Assembly: GCA_023452965.1 (NCBI GenBank)
Contig: JAEXUU010000718.1
Coordinates: 1-7,498, forward strand
Direction of reading: 5' to 3'
DNA from: Pseudomonadota bacterium
GTDB lineage: Bacteria > Pseudomonadota > Alphaproteobacteria > Rhizobiales > Beijerinckiaceae
Length of the DNA: 7,498 nt
Shown: positions 1 through 5,399 of the stretch, in pieces
Position numbering within the stretch: the stretch's first letter is position 1
Layout: each line of letters begins with the position of its first letter
Notes under the pieces: generated by a model
Seen by the model: the letters and a program-made list of their open reading frames with translations, nothing else
Databases searched by the model: none
Told to the model about the DNA's origin: nothing
Made by a program: the position numbers and the translations under genes

Positions 1-25
1 GGGCCGCGGGGGGGCCCCCCGCGCC
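1..25. other. G/C-only fold at window edge
   Basis: This stretch is entirely G and C. A run of seven G (8-14) faces six C (15-20), and the flanking CGC (5-7) can pair with GCG (21-23). It would fold into a very stable, nearly loopless stem, or could be the end of a terminator for a gene left of the window. No T tract follows it directly. A function cannot be assigned from sequence. Confidence 0.3.
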
Positions 26-72
26 AGGGCAGGATGCGAAAAAGCGGGAGCCGATTTTTCGCATCCTGCCCT
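26..72. repeat. perfect 18-bp inverted repeat, REP-like
   Basis: The left arm (26-43) and right arm (55-72) are exact reverse complements over 18 bp, separated by an 11-base G/C-rich spacer (44-54). The inner arm ends are A5 and T5, so the T run lies inside the stem. That is unlike a normal intrinsic terminator, where the T run follows the stem. The layout (GATGCG, A-run, short GC spacer, T-run, CGCATC) resembles the dispersed intergenic palindromes common in Hyphomicrobiales genomes. It could also act as a bidirectional transcript end or an mRNA 3' stabiliser for the gene to the left. Confidence 0.75.
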
Positions 73-171
73 AAATTCATGTTGGGAGACGGATCTGGCC
101 TCGAGGCGGAAAGCGGCGCGCTTCCTCTGAAAGGGCATCCGGCTCCAGCCACCGGGAAACAGAAGCGTAAC

Positions 172-1053
172 ATGGACCAAGAGATCAGGACGATCGGCAT
201 CATCGGTGCCGGGCAGATGGGCAACGGCATCGCCCATGTGGCGTCGGTCGCCGGGTTCGAGGTCAAGCTGCACGACATCGCCGAGGACCGCATCAAGGCG
301 GCTCTGGCGACGATCGACGGCAACATGGCAAGGCAGGTCTCGAAGGGCGCGATCGCCGACGAGATCCGCCGCGACGCCATGTCGCGGATCGCGGCTGCGC
401 CGTCGCTCGAAGGCCTGGGCTCCTGCGATCTGGTGATCGAAGCCGCGACCGAGAGCGAGGAGGTCAAGCGCAAGATCTTCACCGCGGTCTGCCCCTATCT
501 GCGGCCCGACGCGCTGCTCGCCTCGAACACCTCCTCGATCTCGATCACCCGGCTTGCCGCGGCGACCGATCGTCCCGAGCGCTTCATCGGCATCCATTTC
601 ATGAACCCGGTGCCGCTGATGCAGCTCGTCGAGCTGATCCGCGGCATCGCGACCGACGATCACACTTTCGAGCTCGCCAAGGACTTCGTCGCCAAGCTGC
701 ACAAGACGGCTTCGGTCTCGGAGGATTTCCCGGCCTTCATCGTCAACCGCATCCTGCTGCCGATGATCAACGAGGCCGTCTACACGCTCTATGAGGGCGT
801 CGGCTCGGTCGAGGCGATCGACACCGCGATGCGGCTTGGCGCCAATCATCCGATGGGCCCGCTCCAGCTCGCGGACTTCATCGGCCTCGACACCTGCCTC
901 TCGGTGATGCAGGTGCTCCATGACGGGCTGGCGGATTCCAAGTACCGGCCCTGCCCGCTGCTGGTGAAATATGTCGAGGCCGGCTGGCTCGGTCGCAAGA
1001 CCAAGCGCGGCTTCTACGATTACCGCGGCGAGAAGCCGGTCCCGACGCGCTGA
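172..1053 (+). CDS. hbd: 3-hydroxybutyryl-CoA dehydrogenase (3-hydroxyacyl-CoA dehydrogenase family)
   Basis: This is a cytoplasmic NAD(P)-dependent enzyme that interconverts 3-hydroxybutyryl-CoA and acetoacetyl-CoA, in fatty-acid, butyrate or polyhydroxybutyrate metabolism. The 293-residue product is standard for the single-domain family. An N-terminal Rossmann fold begins with GIIGAGQMGNGIA (residues 9-21). The acidic residue binding the ribose follows in KLHDI. The active site is visible: Ser121 in NTSS, His142 in GIHFMNPVP, Glu154 in ELIRG and Asn192 in IVNR. The C-terminal dimerisation domain has the family's GANHPMGPLQLADFIGLD and GRKTKRGFYDY blocks. The frame is open back to base 34, but those 46 codons would run through the palindrome at 26-72 and have no family counterpart, so the ATG at 172 is chosen. 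In Hyphomicrobiales this gene often follows the electron-transfer flavoprotein genes etfB-etfA. Those would lie left of the window, which is inference. Confidence 0.95.
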   Translation: MDQEIRTIGIIGAGQMGNGIAHVASVAGFEVKLHDIAEDRIKAALATIDGNMARQVSKGAIADEIRRDAMSRIAAAPSLEGLGSCDLVIEAATESEEVKRKIFTAVCPYLRPDALLASNTSSISITRLAAATDRPERFIGIHFMNPVPLMQLVELIRGIATDDHTFELAKDFVAKLHKTASVSEDFPAFIVNRILLPMINEAVYTLYEGVGSVEAIDTAMRLGANHPMGPLQLADFIGLDTCLSVMQVLHDGLADSKYRPCPLLVKYVEAGWLGRKTKRGFYDYRGEKPVPTR

Positions 1054-1066
1054 TTCGCGCGCTGCT

Positions 1067-1083
1067 CCGGGGGCATTCCCCGG
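1067..1083 (+). terminator. terminator-like GC hairpin without T tract
   Basis: Just 13 bases after the dehydrogenase stop codon, CCGGGG (1067-1072) and CCCCGG (1078-1083) form a perfect 6-bp stem around a GCATT loop. There is no T run behind it, so it is at best an imperfect transcription end or an RNA-stabilising 3' hairpin. The rest of the 1054-1264 gap shows no other gene. Confidence 0.35.
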
Positions 1084-1264
1084 GCGGACCTCTCGACATC
1101 GCCTATTTGACGCCGTCGTTTCCGCCAGCGTGCCAGGCTCGCCGCGGGAATGACGGCGCTTGCGCGCCTGCCTCTTAACGGACGCTTCACAATCCTGTCG
1201 TCTCGCGCTTACATTGTCGGGCTACGGGATTCGTCCGGCTCGATTAAGCGGAGGCGCGATACGG

Positions 1265-1837
1265 GTGACGGCGCATGTAATGCATCCGATGGCTTCGCCG
1301 GATGGCTGTCCGGCTTTGGTGCTCAACGCGGATTTCAGGCCGCTGAGCTACTACCCCCTGTCGTTGTGGAGCTGGCAGGACGCGATCAAGGCGGTCTTCA
1401 TGGACCGGGTCAACATCGTCTCCGAATACGATACCGTGGTGCGCAGCCCGAGCTTCAACATGAAGCTGCCCTCGGTGGTCTCGCTCAAGACCTATATCAA
1501 GCCTTCCCGCACGCCCGCCTTCACCCGCTTCAACGTCTTCCTGCGCGACCGTTTCGCCTGCCAGTACTGCCTGGGGCGCGAGGAACTGACCTTCGACCAC
1601 GTCATACCGCGCTCGAAGGGCGGGCTGACGACCTGGGAGAACGTCGTCGCCGCCTGCTCGCCCTGCAATCTGCGCAAGGGCGACAAGATGCCGACCGCCG
1701 TCGGCATGATCCCGATGCAGAAGCCCTTCGCTCCGTCGATCAACGACCTGCACCGCAACGGCAAGCTCTTTCCGCCGAACTATCTGCACGATAGCTGGCT
1801 CGACTATCTCTACTGGGATTCCGAGCTCGAACCTTGA
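1265..1837 (+). CDS. HNH endonuclease-fold protein
   Basis: The 190-residue protein has a central HNH (beta-beta-alpha metal) nuclease motif. A zinc-binding CQYC pair (Cys99, Cys102) is followed by FDHVIPRSKGG with the catalytic His112. Then comes WENVVAACSPCN, with Asn126, a second pair (Cys131, Cys134) and Asn135. All key residues are present, so a metal-dependent nuclease site looks intact. Both flanks (LVLNADFRPLSYYPLSLWSW and LFPPNYLHDSW) are highly characteristic of an HNH family I recall as near-universal in Alphaproteobacteria, with no settled role. I chose the GTG at 1265 because GGAGG (1250-1254) lies 10 bases upstream; the in-frame ATG at 1280 is the alternative and would remove five residues. 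The frame is open further back to 1160, without family-like sequence. No restriction methylase, phage or homing context is nearby, so a housekeeping DNA or RNA transaction is more likely than defence. Confidence 0.88.
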   Translation: MTAHVMHPMASPDGCPALVLNADFRPLSYYPLSLWSWQDAIKAVFMDRVNIVSEYDTVVRSPSFNMKLPSVVSLKTYIKPSRTPAFTRFNVFLRDRFACQYCLGREELTFDHVIPRSKGGLTTWENVVAACSPCNLRKGDKMPTAVGMIPMQKPFAPSINDLHRNGKLFPPNYLHDSWLDYLYWDSELEP

Positions 1838-1899
1838 GAGGCATCGTCAGCTCTACCAGCGCGGTCGCCTGACGCGGCCATCTGCGCTTCCGGTGCTCA

Positions 1900-1913
1900 C
1901 GGACAGATGTCCG
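1900..1913. repeat. 14-bp perfect palindrome between convergent genes
   Basis: CGGACAGATGTCCG has arms CGGACA and TGTCCG around a two-base centre. It sits in the 111-base gap where the HNH gene and dsbB converge. It could help end transcripts from both sides, but there is no T tract and the stem is short. Confidence 0.3.
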
Positions 1914-1948
1914 CTGCGCTCCGGTTCTCGTTGACCACGCCATGCGCC

Positions 1949-2482
1949 TCACGCTGGCGAGCTGCCGACCCCTCTCATGCCAGCCTTCAGGCCGAGCAGC
2001 GCCGCGATCAGCAGCCCTGCCGAAGCCAGCGCGTTCCAGCCGGCGAGCGAAAGGCCGAGGAAGCGCCAGGCGGCTTCGGTGCAGGAGACGACGCGGGTCG
2101 TCTGCAACTGCTTCATGAAATCCAGCATGCCGGCAGCAAGGGGGGCGGGGGCGCCGCCGCAATCGTTCGGGCCGGCAAACCAGCCCCATTCGACGCCGGA
2201 ATGGTAGATGCCGAGCCCGGTGCTCCAGGCCATCAGCAGGGCGAGGGCGGCGAGGGCGACCAACTGGGCCCCGCGCGACTGCGCAAGCAGCAGCGCGACG
2301 GCCGCAAGCCCGATCGTGGCGTAGTGCGGAACCCGCTGCTCGAGGCAGAGCTTGCAGGGCCGCAGCAGCACGACGAGTTCGAAGAACCAGGCGCCGGCGA
2401 TCAGTGCGAGGCTGGCGAGGCCGATCAGGGCGATGACACGGCGCGGATTTGCGAAGGCGGCGGCGAGAGGGGTGGAGGTCAT
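1949..2482 (-). CDS. dsbB: disulfide bond formation protein DsbB
   Basis: This inner-membrane enzyme reoxidises the periplasmic thiol oxidase DsbA and passes the electrons to quinone. The 177-residue product matches the family length and shows four hydrophobic segments, at about residues 17-36, 52-70, 73-95 and 142-165. The two redox pairs are in the expected periplasmic loops: Cys43 and Cys46 in RPCKLCLEQR, and Cys108 and Cys134 in the second loop (NDCGG, VVSCTE). Arg50, four residues after Cys46, matches the conserved quinone-linked Arg48 of the E. coli protein. It starts 7 bases after the stop codon of the upstream yqaA-type gene, so the two are probably co-transcribed. No strong ribosome binding site precedes it, which suggests translation coupled to the upstream gene. 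Confidence 0.94.
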   Translation of the reverse strand: MTSTPLAAAFANPRRVIALIGLASLALIAGAWFFELVVLLRPCKLCLEQRVPHYATIGLAAVALLLAQSRGAQLVALAALALLMAWSTGLGIYHSGVEWGWFAGPNDCGGAPAPLAAGMLDFMKQLQTTRVVSCTEAAWRFLGLSLAGWNALASAGLLIAALLGLKAGMRGVGSSPA

Positions 2483-2489
2483 GGGTCGC

Positions 2490-3155
2490 TCAGCAGGAAA
2501 GGAGTTGGCCGGAGCCTGTCAGGAGCTTGAGGCCGAAATAGAGCAGGATCACCAGCGAGGCGCCGCCGAAGGCGATCAACTTGAGGCGCCGCTCGATGAA
2601 ATGGCGGATCGCCGGGCCGTAGCTGCGCAGCAGGAAGGCGAGCGCGAAGAAGCGGGCGCCGCGCGCCAGCACGCAAGAGATCACGAAGAAGCCGAGCCCG
2701 ACATGCACCGCGCCGGCGAGTATGGTCACCACCTTGATCGGCGGCAAATGGGCGAGGCCGGAGGGGGTCAGCAGCAGCAGGGTGGTATCGGGGCCGGCGC
2801 AGGCGCGCAGCGCCTCGAAGGCGGCGAGCTTGCCATAGAAGGCAAGGACGGGGCGGGCGAGCGCATCGAAGGCGAAATAGCCCAGCGCATAGCCGGCGAT
2901 GCCGCCTAGCGTCGAGAAGGCTGTGGCGATGAGAGCGTAACGATAGGCCCTCCGCGGATTGGCCAGCGCCATCGGCACGAACAGCACATCCGCCGGGATC
3001 AGGAAGAAGGAGCTCTCGACGAAGGCGACGACCGCAAGCCAGAGCTGAGCGGCGGGGCGTGCGGCGAGCGACAGGGTCCAGAGATAGAGGCGTTTGAAGG
3101 CTCCCGGTCTTTCCAGCGAGCTGGCGGGAGCGGGAGGCGTATTCGCGGTAGCCAT
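2490..3155 (-). CDS. yqaA: YqaA-family (VTT/DedA-like) membrane protein
   Basis: This 221-residue polytopic inner-membrane protein belongs to the YqaA branch of the VTT (SNARE-associated Golgi/DedA) superfamily. Members are linked to membrane lipid scrambling or transport and envelope homeostasis; the substrate of this branch is not established. Hallmarks are the VESSFFLIPADVLFVPMAL segment (46-64) with its membrane-embedded acidic Glu47 and Pro54, and a Gly-rich TLGGIAGYALGY helix (82-93). The P-P-x-K-V-x-T-I-x-A-G segment follows at 138-148, then LARGARFF (163-170) with the conserved Arg. Hydrophobic segments lie near 36-64, 74-98, 141-162 and 195-214. The first 20 residues are polar, proline-rich and unconserved. 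It is the first gene of a likely two-gene operon with dsbB. The upstream sequence offers a weak GGAG ribosome site. Confidence 0.87.
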   Translation of the reverse strand: MATANTPPAPASSLERPGAFKRLYLWTLSLAARPAAQLWLAVVAFVESSFFLIPADVLFVPMALANPRRAYRYALIATAFSTLGGIAGYALGYFAFDALARPVLAFYGKLAAFEALRACAGPDTTLLLLTPSGLAHLPPIKVVTILAGAVHVGLGFFVISCVLARGARFFALAFLLRSYGPAIRHFIERRLKLIAFGGASLVILLYFGLKLLTGSGQLLSC

Positions 3156-3288
3156 GCTCCAGCCTTTTCGTCGATAGCGGGGGGTCTGCGCGGCGGGAAA
3201 TCCATCGGAATGGACGCGCTCCTAGCTATCCGCCCCGGCGCGCCGCGTCCATGCCGGAGGCCTGTGCGAAAAAGCCGCTCACGCGAGA

Positions 3289-3316
3289 TTGACCGGACGG
3301 GATCGACAGCTATAGT
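3289..3316 (+). promoter_or_regulatory. sigma70-type promoter of tRNA-Leu
   Basis: TTGACC (3289-3294, five of six matches to the -35 consensus) and TATAGT (3311-3316, five of six matches to the -10) are separated by 16 bases. Transcription would begin around 3322-3324, about a dozen bases before the mature tRNA 5' end. Confidence 0.7.
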
Positions 3317-3334
3317 CCGCGCCGCCCGCAAGGG

Positions 3335-3419
3335 GCCCCTGTGGCGGAATTGGTAGACGCGCTCGACTCAAAATCGAGTTCCGCAAGGAGTGCTGGTTCG
3401 ATCCCGGCCAGGGGCACCA
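3335..3419 (+). tRNA. tRNA-Leu (anticodon CAA)
   Basis: This is a class II tRNA of 85 nt including an encoded CCA (3417-3419). The acceptor stem GCCCCTG (3335-3341) pairs with CAGGGGC (3409-3415), and the discriminator is A3416. The anticodon stem CTCGA/TCGAG (3362-3366, 3374-3378) encloses the loop CTCAAAA, giving anticodon CAA at 3369-3371, which reads the leucine codon UUG. The long variable arm TCC-GCAA-GGA (3380-3389) is typical of leucine tRNAs. The T arm (GCTGG, TTCGATC, CCGGC) is intact with one G-U pair. UUG is a rare codon in a genome of this composition. A run of six T (3423-3428) lies four bases past the CCA and may help end transcription. Confidence 0.97.
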
Positions 3420-3484
3420 TCCTTTTTTCCGCATTCTGATGTCGCAGGCCGTTTGCGCGGCGCGGAAGGCTGGGCTGCCCGGTG

Positions 3485-3530
3485 AGCTGCTGCGCGTCGT
3501 TGATGGGATGGTCCTGTTCAGCAGCTTTTT
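3485..3530 (+). terminator. stem-loop followed by T run, downstream of tRNA-Leu
   Basis: AGCTGCTG (3485-3492) and CAGCAGCT (3519-3526) form a perfect 8-bp stem that runs straight into TTTTT (3526-3530), the arrangement of an intrinsic terminator. The 26-base loop is unusually long, which lowers confidence. It would end read-through from the tRNA gene before the methyltransferase leader. Confidence 0.4.
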
Positions 3531-3537
3531 GGGACGG

Positions 3538-3567
3538 AAGATTCGACTCCGATACGGAGGCGATCTT
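3538..3567. repeat. 12-pair imperfect hairpin
   Basis: The arms pair as AAGAT, then CG, then CTCCG, against CGGAG, CG and ATCTT. There is one bulged T (3543) and one A-G mismatch (3546/3560), with a three-base loop ATA (3552-3554). It ends nine bases before a consensus -35 hexamer. It could be an operator dyad for the promoter at 3576 or a degenerate intergenic repeat; no T run follows. Confidence 0.5.
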
Positions 3568-3575
3568 AGGCGCGA

Positions 3576-3603
3576 TTGACAGGTAGGTTGCAGGGCGAAT
3601 ATT
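3576..3603 (+). promoter_or_regulatory. candidate promoter of the methyltransferase gene
   Basis: A perfect -35 hexamer TTGACA (3576-3581) is followed after 16 bases by AATATT (3598-3603, four of six matches to a -10). Transcription would start near 3610, leaving a leader of about 108 nt that contains the competing hairpins at 3634-3687. Confidence 0.5.
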
Positions 3604-3633
3604 GCTGCCGGTAGCTCGAATGAGTGTCCGCGG

Positions 3634-3689
3634 CTCTTTGCGTAAAGAGTAATCTGGGGCTTGAATTGACGCGCATGATTACTCTTTGC
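3634..3689 (+). promoter_or_regulatory. leader with two mutually exclusive hairpins
   Basis: CTCTTT (3634-3639) can pair with AAAGAG (3644-3649) across a GCGT loop. The same AAAGAG is the start of an 11-base arm (3644-3654) that is perfectly complementary to GATTACTCTTT (3677-3687) across 22 bases. CTCTTTGC therefore occurs twice as a direct repeat (3634-3641, 3682-3689), and both copies compete for one partner. The second arm ends 30 bases before the methyltransferase start codon. This is the geometry of an attenuator, or alternatively three half-sites for a DNA-binding protein. The ligand or regulator is unknown. Confidence 0.45.
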
Positions 3690-3717
3690 CTGTCGATCGC
3701 ATCTAACAGCTAGATCC

Positions 3718-4527
3718 ATGCATCCCACAGTTGAGCGGATTCTGCGTCGCCGCGGTATTTCGGTGGCCGATTTCGATGCGGCGGTTACTGAAGCGCTTCG
3801 CCTGCTCGGCGACCAGCAGGCAATCAGCGCGCGCATGCAGATCGCGGCCGCTCTGGCTTCCCATCCCGGAGGGCGGCTCTGCGATGTCGGCGGGAGCACC
3901 TCGGCCTATCTCGTCGTGGCGCATGTTCTGGGCACGGCGGTGACCATCGTCGATACCCTGCCTTACCTCGATGACGATACCCAGGGCTTCCCGGAGGAGG
4001 TCAGGCGCCGGCTGAAGCTGTTCGACAAGCTCGGCATCGCGATCCAGCGCTCGGACGTGTTCCAGACGCCCCTGCCGCCCGCCAGCTTCGACGTCGCCGT
4101 CGCCTTCGAGACGATCGAGCATTTCGACCATTCGCCGAAGCCGGTCCTGACCGCAATGGTGGAGGCACTCGTGCCTGGTGGCCGCCTTTGTCTGTCGACG
4201 CCCAACATCGCCCGCATCGACATGCGGATGCGCCTGCTGCGCGGAAAGACCGTCCACGAATCCTTCCCGTCCTTCTTCCATGACGGCAATCCGTTCATCG
4301 GCCACCATCGCGAGTACACGCTCTCGGAGTTCCAGGCACTGCCGGGCATGCTTGGGCTGGAGCCTCTCGACGTCTTCGCGGTGAACGCCGCCTATGAGAG
4401 CCGCAAGCCCAAGAACGCCGCGCAGCAGTTCCTGATCGGGCTGGAGGAGCGGCATGGTCTCGGCGACCGCCTGCTTCCGCCGACCTGGCGCAAGCATGTC
4501 TGGCTCGACGCGCACAAGCGGGCCTGA
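3718..4527 (+). CDS. class I SAM-dependent methyltransferase, substrate unknown
   Basis: The 269-residue soluble protein has a Rossmann-like methyltransferase core of the Methyltransf_11/23 type. Motif I is GRLCDVGGSTSAYL (52-65). A second acidic strand end is TIVDTLPYLDDD (76-87), and a nucleotide-pocket aspartate is seen in RSDVF (111-115). Motif IV is FDVAVAFETIEHF (124-136), and motif VI is ALVPGGRLCLSTPN (150-163). An insert (FHDGNPFIGHHREYT, 187-201) resembles that of methyltransferases acting on small molecules or surface glycans. Residues 1-45 form a helical cap. The ATG at 3718 has no clear Shine-Dalgarno sequence, although residues before Met40 look genuine and no better start exists. 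It stands alone, with no glycosyltransferase or biosynthetic neighbours, so the substrate cannot be inferred. The leader before it is unusually structured. Confidence 0.85.
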   Translation: MHPTVERILRRRGISVADFDAAVTEALRLLGDQQAISARMQIAAALASHPGGRLCDVGGSTSAYLVVAHVLGTAVTIVDTLPYLDDDTQGFPEEVRRRLKLFDKLGIAIQRSDVFQTPLPPASFDVAVAFETIEHFDHSPKPVLTAMVEALVPGGRLCLSTPNIARIDMRMRLLRGKTVHESFPSFFHDGNPFIGHHREYTLSEFQALPGMLGLEPLDVFAVNAAYESRKPKNAAQQFLIGLEERHGLGDRLLPPTWRKHVWLDAHKRA

Positions 4528-4539
4528 TGTCTGCGCGGC

Positions 4540-4556
4540 GGGGGGCTTTGCCTCCC
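4540..4556 (+). terminator. terminator-like GC hairpin
   Basis: GGGGGGC (4540-4546) pairs with GCCTCCC (4550-4556), seven pairs including one G-T, around a TTT loop. It begins 12 bases after the methyltransferase stop. No T run follows, so it is only a probable transcript end. Confidence 0.35.
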
Positions 4557-4586
4557 GGCCTGCGTCCCAGGCACTCCGCGCTTCAA

Positions 4587-4610
4587 GGCCGCGATGCGAG
4601 GTCCGCGGCC
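4587..4610. terminator. second GC hairpin between convergent genes
   Basis: GGCCGCG (4587-4593) and CGCGGCC (4604-4610) form a perfect 7-bp stem with a 10-base loop. It lies 11 bases beyond the end of the small minus-strand gene (4622), so it could serve the convergent transcripts from either side. There is no T run on either strand. Confidence 0.35.
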
Positions 4611-4621
4611 ACGGCCGGTGG

Positions 4622-4807
4622 TCAGGCGAACATCATGACGCCGACCATGGCGATGACGACCAGGACGAGCCCGCTGACCAGCATCGGCACCAGCGTGCTG
4701 TCGCCTTCGGCGGGCAGCTGATTGGTCACCTTGATGGCCGTTGCGGGTGCATGCGGCGCGGCGGCGCTTGGCGCGGCGAGAACTTCCTGTCGTGCTCGGT
4801 CGATCAT
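4622..4807 (-). CDS. small single-pass membrane protein, unknown function
   Basis: I do not recognise this 61-residue product. It has a short N-terminal segment with charged residues (MIDRARQEV), then an Ala/Pro-rich stretch (11-24) and a polar linker. One C-terminal hydrophobic helix of about 21 residues (39-60) runs to the last residue, so the protein looks tail-anchored with its N-terminus in the cytoplasm. The frame is open upstream to 4924, but the earlier Met codons lie inside the -35/-10 region of a good promoter (4845-4873), so the Met at 4807 is chosen. AGGA about 11 bases upstream can serve as ribosome site. It is monocistronic, faces the methyltransferase gene tail to tail, and has an AT-rich palindrome over its promoter, suggesting regulated expression. 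Confidence 0.6.
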   Translation of the reverse strand: MIDRARQEVLAAPSAAAPHAPATAIKVTNQLPAEGDSTLVPMLVSGLVLVVIAMVGVMMFA

Positions 4808-4844
4808 CGCTCTGGCAGTCCTGAAAGTGCATTCGGACTGTCGA

Positions 4845-4873
4845 TTTTTATGCCATAAAAGATGCATTGTAAA
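4845..4873 (-). promoter_or_regulatory. promoter of the small membrane protein gene
   Basis: Read on the minus strand, TTTACA (plus 4868-4873, five of six matches to the -35) and TAAAAA (plus 4845-4850, four of six matches to the -10) are exactly 17 bases apart. The start point would be near 4838, about 30 bases before the start codon at 4807. Confidence 0.6.
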
Positions 4874-4884
4874 TGATGCTTTTA
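4846..4884. promoter_or_regulatory. AT-rich operator candidate (two overlapping dyads)
   Basis: TTTTATG (4846-4852) and CATAAAA (4854-4860) form a perfect 7-bp dyad around one C, lying over the -10 and spacer of the promoter just described. Overlapping it, TAAAAG (4856-4861) is inverted at CTTTTA (4879-4884), with inner arms CATT/AATG (4865-4868, 4872-4875). These AT-rich dyads stand out sharply from the surrounding G+C. A repressor covering the -10 is the natural reading. The regulator is unknown. Confidence 0.45.
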
Positions 4885-4942
4885 GTGGGAGGGCCGAAGC
4901 GCGCGGCGGCGACCGCCACGGCACGATCCCTTGCCGGTGCGA

Positions 4943-5398
4943 TCAGCCTGGCTCGCCGGCGATCACGCCCTTGCGAAAGAGGAAGCAGCCATAGGGCCGG
5001 GGATCGCCGACCTGGACCACCGCGAAGCTCTTCTTTGCCGCCTCGTAGAAGGCGAAGCGCTCGATCCCGGCGAGCGGCTCCGGGCGGTCGAGCGCCCTAG
5101 AGAGTTCGTGCTCGACCTGGCGCTGGACCTCCGGCATGGCGGCGGCATCGTCGACGACCAGCATGCGCCTCGCCGGCTCCGGCTCGAAATCGTCGACCGG
5201 CAGCACGGAGAGGATGGCGCGGGCGGCGCGAGCCATGGTCAGACCGGGCAGGCGGACCAGCCGCGCGCTCGTGGTCGCGCGCGCAATCGTTTCGGCCGGG
5301 TGATTGGCGTCGACGAGAGCGAGATCGTCGCCATGGCCCATTGCCGCGAGGACCCAGAGCAGGTCGGCGGAAAGGACCGGGTCGAGGTTTCTGAGCAT
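4943..5398 (-). CDS. fucU: RbsD/FucU family sugar mutarotase (probable L-fucose mutarotase)
   Basis: This cytoplasmic enzyme interconverts sugar anomers, here most likely of L-fucose, so the dehydrogenase receives the correct form. The product is 151 residues, close to the family norm of about 140-150. The hallmark N-terminal block MGHGDDLALVDANHPAE (20-36) holds His22, Asp24 and Asp30, matching the catalytic and ring-binding residues of FucU. The C-terminal block RFAFYEAAKKSFAVVQVGD (114-132) is also typical. Two deviations are visible: His33 where NFPA is usual, and Cys138 in YGCFLF where the family usually has YGN. The start at 5398 is one base after the lactonase stop codon (TGA-G-ATG), implying coupled translation. 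The 40 residues open upstream in this frame overlap the lactonase gene and are not family sequence. It is the last gene of the three-gene operon. Confidence 0.88.
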   Translation of the reverse strand: MLRNLDPVLSADLLWVLAAMGHGDDLALVDANHPAETIARATTSARLVRLPGLTMARAARAILSVLPVDDFEPEPARRMLVVDDAAAMPEVQRQVEHELSRALDRPEPLAGIERFAFYEAAKKSFAVVQVGDPRPYGCFLFRKGVIAGEPG

Positions 5399-5399
5399 C

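Noticed and set aside
34..171. N-terminal extension of the dehydrogenase reading frame from an ATG at 34
   Set aside because: It reads through the perfect palindrome at 26-72 and lacks any family similarity; the conserved Rossmann strand begins right after the ATG at 172.
1907..2909. Long plus-strand open frames opposite dsbB and yqaA
   Set aside because: They are charged, low-complexity shadows of the real minus-strand membrane protein genes, a usual effect of high G+C codon bias.
3265..3275. Second copy of the REP-like element at TGCGAAAAAGC
   Set aside because: Only 11 bases match the left arm, and the expected inverted right arm is not present downstream, so it is likely chance or a decayed remnant.
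3279..3899. Minus-strand 206-codon frame across the tRNA gene and the intergenic region
   Set aside because: It overlaps a certain tRNA, its promoter and the methyltransferase start, and its product is Arg/Ser/Pro-rich without domains.
3335..4527. Genomic island inserted at tRNA-Leu
   Set aside because: No integrase is present, and I could not find a second copy of the tRNA 3' end downstream. The methyltransferase composition is close to its neighbours.
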